NCBI GenBank assembly: GCA_032719365.1
Contig: CM064866.1
Coordinates: 10,025,781-10,089,780, forward strand
Reading direction: 5' to 3'
Length of the DNA stretch: 64,000 nucleotides
Origin: Prinsepia uniflora
Taxonomy: Eukaryota > Streptophyta > Magnoliopsida > Rosales > Rosaceae
Made by a program: the position numbers and the translations under genes. The notes beneath the pieces were generated by a model. The model saw only the letters and a program-made list of their open reading frames with translations, searched no databases and was not told where the DNA came from. Shown piece by piece: positions 23,182 through 35,063 of this stretch. Within the stretch, counting starts at the first letter, position 1, and every line of letters starts with the position of its first letter.

Positions 23182-25760
23182 TAACAGGACCCGCCCCGAT
23201 CCTCTCTGGAACCATATGGGGACGTGCCCTGCTCCCGTCTGACACCCAATAATTCATACCAATTTTGACCTCAAAACCTCAAATGCATAAATAATCAAAA
23301 TTAAAGTCATACAACAAATCCGAATTAAACAGATGTCAGACAAGGGATGAAATCCGAAATTACAAGTTGCGAGCACGACTCTAACAATACCCTGCGGGTA
23401 CACCACCCAGCAGGGGTTCAGGTACGCAGAAGTAGATCTATGCCTCAGCCTCAGGTTCCTCCTCTACCTCAGTATCACGACCTGGAGGGGTTACCAAAAC
23501 ATTAAGGGTGAGTGGGCCGAAACTCAAGTTATAAAATCGTTTGATAAGTAAAACATATAATTTACCCCTCCGTTTTCCAAAACATGCATGCAGCATTATT
23601 TAAAATCATTAATCATATAATATGAACCATAAGGCATGTAATAAAACCATAAACATAAATTAGCCACTGCACTATACACTCCAATCCCGACATCCTTGAT
23701 GTCTGACGTCCCTGACGTCCAATAAGGTCACAATCACAAGGCTACGCGTGCCACTCGGGTCTCAATTCCGAGTTCAATCCCCGAACCCTGTTCGGTTACA
23801 GCATCCCTGATGCTTAGCGTCATAGACGCTGGACGTACTAGACGTCCGTGACCTCTCCGGGGTACCTCATCCGGAGGAGACAATATAATATGGAAGGATC
23901 TATACAGTGCAGTACTAAATACATTTTATTGATATCCAAATGCAAAGCATATATGTATACATAGGTAAAATATGAACCGATCGTTACGTTTCATCAAACG
24001 GGTCTCATGCCCAAATACCGTGAAACGTGCCATAACCGAAATCTCAAAATCATCAAAACCATTTATAGATTCCAGCATGTGAACATATAAGCAAATCAGA
24101 AAACATTTAAGCATGCAAGGGTTTAATGAAAACGGGCCCACTCACTGTACGATTCCGCTGCGAATCTGTGCGTACGGACCTGTACCGAGATTATCGTACA
24201 ATTCCTGTCAGTTCAAATCACATGTAAGGGTCACTACAAGTCTTAAACGTTTAACCACAAAGTCCGAAATAGAAACCGGCCCGGGGAAACCGTACAACAC
24301 GTTTCCCGAGGTAACCGGCCCTAAACTGACCCATCAAAGCTTATCTCAGATCAACATGGTTGAATCACCAAAAATGTTCAAAATGATGAGAGGAACAAAA
24401 GTCATGTTGATCGTGATCGGAGATAGGTCCAACGCGCCCTCACGCGCCGCCCAAGGTGGCTGCGCGTGAAAGTCACGCGCCTGACACTGTAGCTACAGTG
24501 TCACCTCCTTCACCCGTTTGTCTGTAATACGGGCCTGCCACCCACGGCTTGACCCGGTTGAATACCCATAAATTCCTACTCGATTTCAATCCAATTTGAT
24601 CCTAACATGTTCATTAACTATCCAATTTAGGTTCTGTGACAAAAGTCAACCTCGACATATCCCCAAACGACCCATCGACCCGCGATCAACCAATCGAGTC
24701 AATCACCAGAACTTCTTGGTTTCAAACCCATTGTCCAATTAACTTCACAGGAAGCATAACAGGATCAAAACGAACCAAAATGAACAATCAATTGTGTCTG
24801 AAAGTACCTGAAGGTTGTCGTCCCAAGCTCTGCAACTTCCCTGAAAACAGTAGCCTCCGTCCAAGCTCAACCGTGACTGTTAGCCTTCAATTTCGATGTG
24901 GTTGAGTTCCAAACACTCCCAGAATACTAAACGAGGCCTTGGTTTGATCCAACACTCACCAGAAATTAAAACCCGATTTTCCCTCCAATTTTGCCCGAAA
25001 TGGTTTCTCTGGTTTTCCTAACCCGTTCTCAGTTATTTCTGCATCAGAGTGATGCTCACTTATGTACTAATCAGTTTTAAACAAATTCAAGCCGTCCCAG
25101 AGGCTCGTGGGTGTCCAATTTGTCCACTGAAATTTGTCCCCCGAAAGCTTCGAATTTCAATTAACAATTTGATCGTGCAGGTTTGGACGGTTCAGGCCAC
25201 GTTCAAAAGCAAAAGACAGCCCAGACTTTCCAGCACATATTGGCATAATCAATTGTGCACTGGACCACCGCACATGGTGGTGCCGTCCATGGTTCCCCCG
25301 CGGTTGCTACAGTAACCAGGGCAAAAGACCAAAATGCCCCTGGTTCAATAATTACCAAAATGCCCCTCACTTCCTAGACCCGTAACTCAGCCATACGAAG
25401 TCCGATTTCGGCGTGCCGCCTGTCTACGGACTCAGGACGTCGAGACCTATCTAACGGTCCTGGAGTCGTGTGAAAATTAATTGTTAAACGAAAAGTCAAC
25501 ATTTTCGCCCTAACCGTCATAATTACGGTAATGCCCCTGAATTTCCGATAGTCATAACTTTTTCCCTGATCGTCCGGAATGGACGTGCCACCCGTCTATG
25601 AACTCGTGACGTCCCGAACTACGTCACAGTCATTGGTCAAGGTCCATTTGACCCACCAATCAAAAAGTCAACAATTTGGCCATACCATTAACAAGGGTAA
25701 AAACGTCAATTGATACATTAAATTACAATATTAAAGTCCTCAAATGTCCGGGGTGTTACA
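23182..25760 (-). repeat. F 3' LTR
   Basis: 2579 bp. In element orientation it starts TGTAACACCCCGG at 25760. Its far end is TA on the plus strand where the other LTR has TG, so the terminal CA has become TA by a C-to-T change on the element strand. It keeps the 33-bp segment (about 24445-24477) that the 5' LTR lost. It encodes no protein. Confidence 0.93.
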
Positions 25761-25773
25761 ACCTTCCCCCCTT
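25761..25773 (-). promoter_or_regulatory. F polypurine tract
   Basis: On the minus strand AAGGGGGGAAGGT lies directly against the TGTAACACC start of the 3' LTR. It is the plus-strand DNA priming site. Confidence 0.9.
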
Positions 25774-25794
25774 AAGAAATTTCGTCCCGAAATT

Positions 25795-25935
25795 TCAAAG
25801 AAACAAATGAGGAAATTGTTCTCGCATCTGAGCCTCAGGCTCCCATGTGGCTTCTTCCACATTCTGGTTTCTCCAGAGAATCTTCACGAGAGGGATCGTC
25901 TTCTGACGTAGTACCTTGTCCTTCCGATCCAAGAT
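25795..25935 (-). pseudogene. F chromodomain segment, cut off by TAG
   Basis: After the TAG at 25938-25936 the same frame continues for 46 residues to TGA. It contains VKILWRNQNVEEATWEPEAQM, a plant chromovirus chromodomain-like tail. In this class the tail is thought to direct integration to marked chromatin. The frame is otherwise intact. Confidence 0.85.
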
Positions 25936-28900
25936 CTATACTGGTTGTTCCTCAAAGCTCAAATCCCCCCGTAGTTCGACAGGTTGTTCCCCAAGTACAT
26001 GAGAAGCATCACGTACGTACTTCCGTAGCATCGATATGTGGAAAACATTGTGAACTCTAGATAGTTCTGGAGGTAGCGCCAATCTGTAAGCAACTCTGCT
26101 AATCCTCTCCCCGATCTCATATGGTCCGATAAAACGCGGACTCAGTTTCCCCCGTCGACCGAATCGGATAATCCCCTTCCACGGTGATAACTTCAGGAAG
26201 ACGAAATCTCCCACTTCAAATTCCAAGTCTCGAATCCGTCGATCGGCATAACTCTTCTGGCGATCCTGTGCCGCCTTCAATCTCTCCTTGATAACACGAA
26301 CAGTTTCCAAGGTCAAGTCTATCAATTCCGGCCCTACAGCCGTTCGCTCTCCTATCTCCGTCCAGCAGATAGGTGTCCTGCACTGTCGACCATACAGTGC
26401 CTCATAAGGTGCCATCCTGATGCTTGCCTGATAACTGTTGTTGTAAGCGAATTCCATTAATGGCAAATGAGTATCCCAAGAGTCCTGAAACTGTAGTACA
26501 CATGACCTCATCATGTCCTCCAGGGTCTGAATGGTTCTTTCAGACTGTCCATCGGTCTGTGGATGGAAAGCAGTACTGAAACGTAGGGTTGTTCCCAGAG
26601 TAGCTTGCAAACTCCGCCAGAACCTGGAAGTGAAACGCGGATCACGATCGGACACGATTGATTCCGGCGTACCATGCAATCGTATGATTTCCTTCACAAA
26701 CAACTGAGCCAGTCGATTAGGTTTATAGGTCTCCTGAACTGGCAGAAAATGGGCTGATTTGGTTAGCCGGTCCACGATCACCCATACTCCTTCCACTCCA
26801 CTCTGAGTTCTTGGTAACTTAAAGACGAAGTCCATGGTGATGTGATCCCACTTCCACTCGGGAATCGGAAGTGGCTGCATAGCCCCATACGGTCTCTGCC
26901 GTTCCGCCTTAACCTGCTGACAGGTTAAGCATTTGCTTACGAACTCGGCAATATCCTTCTTCATTCCTGGCCACCAATAATGGTCCCGAAGGGTACGGTA
27001 CATCTTTGTACCTCCCGGATGCATAGCATAGGCCGAACTATGGGCCTCCTCAAGAATCTCGGCCCGTAACTCTGCCACTGCAGGTACACACAAACGGCCC
27101 AACTTCACAAGTGCTCCATCGTCCCGGATGGTAAAATCCTGTCTTCCATCCGCATCGACCTCAATTCTGTAAATACAGAGTATCGGATCCTGAAGTTGTG
27201 CCTCGATGATCCGATCAATCAGTACTGGTCGTACATGGAAGCTGGCCAACAAAGCTCCATGCGCATCCGTACCCAAAATAACTCCCGCCTTCCGGAGTTC
27301 CACTAGCAAAGGAAGATACACCATCCCTAGGTGTGCAACGGATCCTGCTGACTTCCTGCTGAGTGCATCAGCCACCACATTGGCCTTACCCGGATGGTAC
27401 TCGATCGTACAGTCATAGTCCTTCAGCAGCTCCAACCATCTTCGTTGTCTCATGTTAAGCTCCTTCTGAGTGAATAAGTACTTAAGACTCTGGTGGTCGG
27501 TGTATATCCGACACGTTGCGCCGAATAGATAATGTCTCCAGATCTTTAGAGCATGAACTACCGCCGCCAACTCCAAATCATGGGTAGGGTAGTTCAACTC
27601 GTGGGTCTTCAGCTTCCGGGATGCATAGGCGATAACCTTGCCAGTTTGCATCAACACGCAGCCCAAACCTTGCAGTGAAGCGTCACTGAAGACCACAAAC
27701 TCTCCACTGTCATCCGGCAATGCAAGGACAGGTGCAGTGGTCAATCGATCCTTCAACTCTTGAAAGCTCCGATAGCACTGCTCGTCCCAGATAAACTTCA
27801 CTCCCTTCCGAGTCAAACGAGTCAATGGTGCAGCAATTTTGGAGAAACCCTCCACGAATCTCCGGTAGTAACCTGCTAATCCGACGAAACTCCGCACCTC
27901 GGTCACTGTTGTCGGTCTAGCCCAGTTGGTTACCACTTCTGTTTTCTGGGGATCCACGCAAATCCCATCCGTCGATATCACATGTCCCAGAAAACCAATA
28001 CTGCTTAGCCAAAACTGACACTTGCTCAGCTTGGCGTACAATTGTTCTTGTCTCAGCCTCTCCAAGACCAACCGTAAATGTTCCTCATGTGCACGGGCAC
28101 TCCTCGAGTACACCAAAATATCATCGATGAACACAATCACGAACTTATCCAGGTAGGGTCGGAAGACCCGGTTCATCAGATCCATGAATGCTGCTGGAGC
28201 ATTCGTCAAGCCAAAAGGCATAACCAGGAACTCGTAGTGTCCATAACGGGTTCGAAAAGCAGTTTTCGGAATATCCTCCTCCGAAATCCTCAGTTGGTGA
28301 TACCCAGACCGCAAATCAATTTTCGAGAAGCACTGAGCTCCCCGCAACTGGTCAAAAAGGTCATCGATCCTGGGTAGAGGATACTGGTTCCTCAGCGTCA
28401 CCTTGTTGAGTTGTCGATAGTCAATACATAAACGGAGACTTCCCTCCTTCTTCTTTACGAACAACACCGGTGCTCCCCACGGTGAAGTACTCGGTCGGAC
28501 ATATCCCAAATCCACTAACTCCTGCAATTGAGTCTTGAGTTCTCGCAACTCGGCCGGCGCCATCCGGTATGGTGCCTGGGATATAGGTCGGGTACCCGGG
28601 AGTAGTTCAATAGTAAACTCGATCTCCCGCGATGGTGGCAATCCAGGTAAGTCTTCCGGGAACACATCCAGAAACTCACGCACCACCGGTATCTCGTCGA
28701 TACCCGGGGTATCAACCCGATCCGACACGACATGCGCCAGAAAACCCTGGCATCCCTTCCGTAGAAGTTTGGTAGCAGTAAGTGACGAAATCACTTCAGG
28801 AGGCGAACCATCACGTTCCCCCTGAAAGATAACCTCCGGCAAACCCGGGCTTCACAGAATCACTTGCTTGCTACAGCAATCGATGAGCGATCCGTGCTCC

Positions 28901-30240
28901 GACAGCCAATCCATCCCTAGGATTATATCGAAGTCGTGGATATCCAGAATAATTAAGTCTGCTGGTAAATCCACATCCTCAATTCTTACCGGGCACCTCC
29001 GAATCACCTGATTCACAAGGTACACGAAGCCCATCGGGGTGCCAACACCCATTTCGCAATTTAAAGCTGATACCACACAATCAAGCATACCAGCACAACT
29101 CTTCGAAATAAAAGAATGTGTAGCCCCCGCATCCATCAATACACGTACAAGAAGGTTTAAGATATGTAGTGTACCTGTGACCACGCCTGGGGCAGTCCTC
29201 GCCTGCTGCTGGGTCATTGCAAATACTTGGGCCCTCGGCCCTCCGTTCCGTCCGCGCCCGCGCGCGCCACGCCCAGCACCACGGTCACCTCCTTGACCGC
29301 GACCTTCATTAGTGTGGGAAGCCGTGCTCTGCACCACACTAGAGCCCCCAGCGTCGTTTTTCTTGGACAACTGCGGGCAATCACTGGCATAGTGGCCCTC
29401 CTCTCCGCAAGCAAAACAAGTTACTGGCCTCGGCCTGTCCGAATGCCCGCCAGAAGCACCGCTCCAAGATGAGCGCTGCCCATAGTTGTATCCAGATCCT
29501 CTGCCCTGAGAGCCTCCACGTCGACCTGACCAGCCACGACCCTTGAAGGATGAGGGTGCTCCCCTGTAGCCCCCTCCCTTATTGTTCTTATGGACCGATG
29601 GTCCACGATGTGGGCGATCCTGACGTCGCCCCTCGCCCGAAGGTTATCGTGTCTGGTGTGCCGCCAGACTGGCCTCGACAAGCACCGCTGCGTCGACCAT
29701 ATCTCTCAGAGAAGCATGAGTAGCAGCAGTCACACTTGCCCGGATCTCCCCGCGGAGTCCAAGCTCGAACCTTTGGCATTTGTCCTCCTCCGTGCTCACG
29801 AATGATGCAGCGTACCGGAAAAGTTTCCCGAAAGTTTGTTCGTAGTCCGCAACGGACATGTCACCCTGCTCCAGCCGCAGGAATTCAGCCTCCCGTGCCG
29901 CGCGAAAGGATCGCGGGTAGTACTGGTCCAGAAATCTGGAACGGAAAGCTTCCCAAGTAGTGGTATGGACAGACCACCCAGACATTTCGAGTCTGTGCCA
30001 CCACTGGTAGGCTCCTCCTTCCAGCAAGAAGGCCGCCAAGGTTACCCGTTCGCCCGGAGGGCAGTGCATCACCGAGAAGATCCTCTCCCACTTGGTGATC
30101 CAATCATGAGCATCCTCGGGGTTTGATCCCCCGCAGAAAGGAGTGGCTCCCAAACGTTGAGCCCTTTCAATACTCGCGCATTCCATCTCCCTTTCCAGAT
30201 CCTCGTCAGTTCGTGTATGAGGAATTCTCCTAGGAGGCAT
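25795..30240 (-). pseudogene. F gag-pol polyprotein, one frame with three nonsense codons
   Basis: From ATG at 30240 (MPPRRIP) to TGA at 25797-25795 the frame is continuous: 1481 codons and no frameshift. It is broken by TAA at 29646-29644 inside gag, TGA at 28854-28852 between protease and RT, and TAG at 25938-25936 before the chromodomain. Gag (30240-29371) contains a capsid-like region and the zinc knuckle CFACGEEGHYASDC. Protease has LMDAGATHSF, with DAG in place of the usual DSG. In the 968-residue piece starting at 28842, RT has FVIVFIDD (residues 234-241), RNase H has D387, E424 and D449, and integrase has a His/Cys finger (H601 to C641) and D671, D732, E768 (DD35E). The chromodomain lies past the TAG. 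Such proteins copy and integrate the element. Readthrough is possible in principle, but three stops make this copy defective. Confidence 0.95.
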
Positions 30241-30356
30241 AACCAACTGTCAAGAGGTATAGATCAGATAACAATATTCTTAAAAGTCGAAAAGTAACTA
30301 GTACCAATCGCTAGTCTAGCATGCTGACCATACCCTAGTACTGACCACAACCTAGT

Positions 30357-30368
30357 GCTCTGATACTA
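30357..30368 (-). promoter_or_regulatory. F primer binding site (tRNA-iMet, one mismatch)
   Basis: On the minus strand TAGTATCAGAGC follows the 5' LTR after a few bases. The consensus for initiator tRNA-Met priming is TGGTATCAGAGC, so one G-to-A difference is present. Confidence 0.85.
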
Positions 30369-30371
30369 AGC

Positions 30372-32918
30372 TGACAGGACCCGCCCCGATCCTCTCTGGA
30401 ACCATATGGGGACATGCCCTGCTCCCGTCTGACACCCAATAATTCATACCAATTTTGACCTCAAAACCTCAAATGCATAAATAATCAAAATTAAAGTCAT
30501 ACAACAAATCCGAATTAAACAGATGTCAGACAAGGGATGAAATTCGAAATTACAAGTTGCGAGCACGACTCTAACAATACCCTGCGGGTACACCACCCAG
30601 CAGGGGTTCAGTTACGCAGAAGTAGATCTATGCCTCAGCCTCAGGTTCCTCCTCTACCTCAGTATCACGACCTGGAGGGGTTACCAAAACATTAAGGGTG
30701 AGTGGGCCGAAACTCAAGTTATAAAATCGTTTGATAAGTAAAACATATAATTTACCCCTCCGTTTTCCAAAACATGCATGCAGCATTATTTAAAATCATT
30801 AATCATATAATATGAACCATAAGGCATGTAATAAAACCATAAACATAAATTAGCCACTGCACTATACACTCCAATCCCGACATCCGTGATGTCTGACGTC
30901 CCTGACGTCCAATAAGGTCACAATCACAACGCTACGCGTGCCACTCGGGTCTCAATTCCGAGTTCAATCCCCGAACCCTGTTCGGTTACAGCATCCCTGA
31001 TGCTTAGCGTCATAGACGCTGGACGTACTAGACGTCCGTGACCTCTCCGGGGTACCTCATCCGGAGGAGATAATATAATATGGAAGGATCTATACAGTGC
31101 AGTACCAAATACATTTTATTGATATCCAAATGCAAAGCATATATGTATACATAGGTAAAATCTGAACCGATCGTTACGTTTCATCAAACGGGTCTCATGC
31201 CCAAATACCGTGAAACGTGCCATAACCGAAATCTCAAAATCATCAAAACCATTTATAGATTCCAGCATGTGAACATATAAGTAAATCAGAAAACATTTAA
31301 GCATGCAAGGGTTTAATGAAAACGGGCCCACTCACTGTACGATTCCGCTGCGAATCTGCGCGTACGGACCTGTACCGAGATTATCGTACAATTCCTGTCA
31401 GTTCAAATCACATGTAAGGGTCACTACAAGTCTTAAACGTTTAACCACAAAGTCCGAAATAGAAACCGGCCCGGGGAAACCGTACAACACGTTTCCCGAG
31501 GTAACCGGCCCTAAACTGACCCATCAAAGCTTATCTCAGATCAACATGGTTGAATCACAAAAAATGTTCAAAATGATGAGAGGAACAAAATTCATGTTGA
31601 TCGTGATCGGAGATAAGGTCCAACGCGCCCTCACGCGCCTGACACTGTAGCTACAGTGTCACCTCCTTCACCCGTTTGTCTGTAATACGGGCCTGCCACC
31701 CGCGGCTTGACCCGGTTGAATACCCATCAATTCCTACTCGATTTCAATCCAATTTGATCCTAACATGTTCATTAACTATCCAATTTAGGTTCTGTGACAA
31801 AAGTCAACCTCGACACATCCCCAAACGACCCATCGACCCGCGATCAACCAATCGGGTCAATCATCAGAACTTCCTGGTTTCAAACCCATTGTCCAATTAA
31901 CTTCACAGGAAGCATAACAGGATCAAAACGAACCAAAATGAACAATCAATTGTGTCTGAAAGTACCTGAAGGTTGTCGTCCCAAGCTCTGCAACTTCCCT
32001 GAAAACAGCAGCCTCCGTCCAAGCTCAACCGTGACTGTTAGCCTTCAATTTCGATGTGGTTGAGTTCCAAACACTCCCAGAAGACTAAACCAGGCCTTGG
32101 TTTGATCCAACACTCACCAGAAATTAAAACCCGATTTTCCCTCCAATTTTGCCCGAAATGGTTTCTCTGGTTTTCCTAACCCGTTCTCAGTTATTTCTGC
32201 ATCAGAGTGATGCTCACTTATGTCCTAATCAGTTTTAAACAAATTCAAGCCGTCCCAGAGGCTCGTGGGTGTCCAATTTTTCCACTGAAATTTGTCCCCC
32301 GAAAGCTTCGAATTTCAATTAACAATTTGATCGTGCAGGTTTGGACGGTTCAGGCCACGTTCAAAAGCAAAAGACAGCCCAGACTTTCCAACACATATTG
32401 GCATAATCAATTGTGCACTGGACCACCGCACATGGTGGTGCCGTCCATGGTTCCCCCGCGGTTGCTACAGTAACCAGGGCAAAAGACCAAAATGCCCCTG
32501 GTTCAATAATTACCAAAATGCCCCTCACTTCCTAGACCCGTAACTCAGCCATACGAAGTCCGATTTCGGCGTGCCGCCTGTCTACGGACTCAGGACGTCG
32601 AGACCTATCTAACGGTCCTGGAGTCGTGTGAAAATTAATTGTTAAACGAAAAGTCAACATTTTCGCCCTAACCGTCACAATTACGGTAATGCCCCTGAAC
32701 TTCCGATAGTCATAACTTTTTCCCTGATCGTCCGGAATGGACGTACCACCCGTCTATGAACTCGTGACGTCCCGAACTACGTCACGGTCATTGGTCAAGG
32801 TCCATTTGACCCACCAATCAAAAAGTCAACAATTTAGCCATACCATTAACAAGGGTAAAAACTTCAATTGATACATTAAATTACAATATTAAAGTCCTCG
32901 AATGTCCGGGGTGTTACA
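30372..32918 (-). repeat. F 5' LTR
   Basis: 2547 bp, with intact TG and CA ends. A 33-bp deletion relative to the 3' LTR lies at about 31640. It removed one of two CACGCGCC repeats and the sequence between them. It should contain the element promoter, although I could not place a TATA box confidently. Confidence 0.93.
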
Positions 32919-34001
32919 GTCTCTCTGTTTCTCATTTTCACCCCAAACCGTTTAACTCATTCATTTCAACTTTTAAAACATGTGAAACAAATAGAAGACT
33001 GTAGGAGAGGCTTCTCTTGCCTTCCAGAGAGGGACAAGTGTCCCAAAACCAGTGGGTACATCCCCCAAGACACCAGGTGGCACCATTTTACTGGGCACAA
33101 ATCCCTAGGTAGTGAAAATACCAAATTTCCCTTTGAAGCTAAATTACCAAAATGCCCTTAGCATCGTTAAATCAAAATCCAACCATCCGAAGTCTGGTCA
33201 CTGCGTGTTGCCTGTCGTTGTACTCAGGGAATCGAGACCTATCTACTAGTGATCGAAATACGTGAAAAAGACATGTCGTATGAAAAGTCAACAATTAGCC
33301 CCTTTTAAACCAAATTATTAAACTACCCCTGAACTTCCGAACATCATAACGTCGTCCTAGAATGTCGAAATCAGATGTGCCACCTGTCTATGAACTCGTG
33401 ACGTTCCGAAGTACGTCACAATCATCGACTATAGCCCATTTGACTGCCCGAACCAAAAGTCAACCGTTCGTCCAATTCCAAGGGCAAAATCGTCATTTTG
33501 CACTGTCCGTCCAAAATCACCCACCGAATCACCGATTAAATTTACTAATGAGTCATTAACCACTAATCTAATCCCGATTTTCGGGACAGGTCGTTACAGT
33601 AAACGCTCGTTTCTTTCAAACTATGTTTTTGGAAATACATATTTTTGTCCACTCACACGTTTTCATGGTTTTTGTAACCCTCTAAGGCCATGGCATGAAT
33701 CTCGGGGCTGAATGAGAGGCGTATGCATTAATAATAAAGAGATCCTTTGTCTGACAAGTTTGAGGGTAATTTTGGTAGTTTGTATTACTTTTCAGACGGG
33801 AGTAGGGCTTAGGCATGACTATCGAGGTATTTTTAGGGTCAGGTGCTATTACTGATTGAGAGGTATAGACATGAGTGTGAATCAGTACAGTTATCCCTTA
33901 TCTGACAAATGTTGATGGTACTTTCATAACATCGGTTGACTTGTCATATGGGAGCAGGATCAGGTTCGGTTATCAAAGTGTTTTCGAAATGGGCCCTGTC
34001 A

Positions 34002-34266
34002 CTGATATTGGAGGATTTAGTCTCCAAGATATGGTCCTTGGAAAGCTCTATGTCCGAGGATTCTAGAACTTTTTACAGAAGTCAATTTGGAGGTCTCTAA
34101 AGAAAGTTATGAACAAATAAAGGAGAAGTGGTCAGAATAGATTAGGCTGCGGGTTGACTGCTACTCTGCCTTCTATTTTGAATTGTTTGTGTGTTTTTAA
34201 GAGTTTTTTCATTTTCCAATATTTCTTTAATTTTCATATTAATTTCTCTTAATTAGTTTTTCCTTT
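34002..34266. other. Intergenic flank of O, possibly old gypsy LTR sequence
   Basis: This continues the sequence interrupted by O. It may be the remainder of the 3' LTR of the integrase-bearing gypsy element (TGACACGGG start at about 9267), but no clear LTR end is visible. No gene is seen. Confidence 0.4.
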
Positions 34267-35063
34267 AGAAGAGTAATATCCTATTCTTGGAGTGTTGTTC
34301 CAAGGTTATCTATATTATGGGTGTAGACTAAAATGAAAAAGGCAAACTAGACTACTCTTTGCTTGACAAAGAAAACTGAAAGCACTTTTTCTATGTATCT
34401 GTTGGGAGGATTTCCTTTTAGTGGTGAGTTCGTATTTTCAATTTGTATTGGGTGGCGATTGTATCCTTTGTGCCAACTCAACATCAATTTGGGAGGGGAT
34501 TTGCTGCCTTATTTCGGTGTCATTTTCTATGTCCTATTCATGATTTTTTTACTTTTATCTTCTCATTTAACATCAACTCTAATATTGTTAACATTTCAAT
34601 AAATTTAAAAAAATTAAAACAAATATGATAGCAGACACAAACACTAAATTATTTAAAATCCTTGAGAAGAGTAATATCCTATTCTTGAAGTATTGTTCGA
34701 AGGTATCTATATTATGGGTGTAGACTAAAATGAAAAAGGGAGACTAGACTACTCTTTGCTTAACAAAGAAAACTGAAAACACTTTTTCTCTATATCTCTT
34801 GGGAGGATTTGTTCATATTTTCACTTTGTTTCGTAAACTGTACACTTTGGTGGCGATTGTATCCTTAGTGCCAACTTGACATCATTTTGGGAGGGAATTT
34901 GCTGCCTTATTTCAGTGTCCTTTTCTATGTCCTATTCATAATTTTTTTACCTTTGTCTTCTCATTTAACATCAACTCTAATACTGTTAACATTTCAAAAA
35001 ATTAAAAAAATTTAAAACAAATATGATAGCAGACACAAACACTAAAATCAGAACTGCAACAGC
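34267..35063 (+). repeat. Direct tandem duplication, period about 398 bp
   Basis: The stretch beginning AGAAGAGTAATATCCTATTC at 34267 recurs at 34665 and stays collinear through TCTTTGCTTRACAAAGAAAAC and the GATAGCAGACACAAACACT landmark. The second copy runs into the longer MITE-like repeat. Confidence 0.85.

Larger units (their letters stand above)
23182..32918 (-). mobile_element. F: complete Ty3/gypsy chromovirus (Tekay/Del type), TSD GTCTC
   Basis: A full-length element on the minus strand: 5' LTR 30372-32918, primer binding site 30357-30368, gag-pol 30240-25795, polypurine tract 25761-25773, 3' LTR 23182-25760. The 5-bp TSD GTCTC lies at 23177-23181 and 32919-32923. The two LTRs differ at roughly 30-35 positions by my visual count (about 1.3%) plus a 33-bp deletion in the 5' LTR, so the insertion is fairly young. 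The domain order protease, RT, RNase H, integrase, chromodomain, and the long LTRs, fit the Tekay/Del chromovirus lineage. It is inserted in solo LTR D. Confidence 0.95.
17425..33598 (-). mobile_element. Solo LTR D (gypsy, minus orientation), TSD GTAAA, holding E and F
   Basis: The ends are TGACATGACCCACCCCC and TTCGGGACAGGTCGTTACA. The TSD GTAAA lies at 17420-17424 and 33599-33603. Its own sequence totals about 3.0 kb: 17425-18039, 21434-23181 and 32924-33598. It is collinear with solo LTR A at 2870-5866, including the GAGTCTTTAAACTC sub-repeats at about 21435-21675. It carries no coding region of its own. Confidence 0.85.
16596..33851. mobile_element. H: head-to-head LTR palindrome, near-matching TSD ATGAT/CTGAT
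   Basis: The left arm (16596-about 17055) is the inverted complement of a right arm made of 17214-17424 plus 33604-33851, once later insertion D is removed. Each arm is about 460 bp and they are separated by about 160 bp of unpaired sequence. Landmarks such as ACACAAAGCCAACACAACAAT on the left and GCTTTGTGTTGACTG on the right pair in inverse order. Both outer ends look like LTR 3' ends: TGACATAATCTGTCCC on the left, and AGGTATTTTTAGGGTCAGG running to CTATTA on the right. The flanking pentamers ATGAT and CTGAT differ at one base. Outside it, the surrounding O sequence resumes. It could instead be two independent truncated LTR insertions. Confidence 0.5.
9388..34001 (+). mobile_element. Outer solo LTR O (gypsy), with all insertions it holds; TSD CTGAT
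   Basis: It starts TGTAACTATCTAGAAATTC, comparable to the TGTAACGCCCCAGAAATTC start at 63980, and ends GGGCCCTGTCA. The 5-bp duplication CTGAT lies at 9383-9387 and 34002-34006. Its own sequence is about 2.0 kb: 9388-10207, 13748-14770, 16569-16595 and 33857-34001. The rest is later insertions (B, C and H). No internal coding region belongs to it, so it is a solo LTR. Confidence 0.75.
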
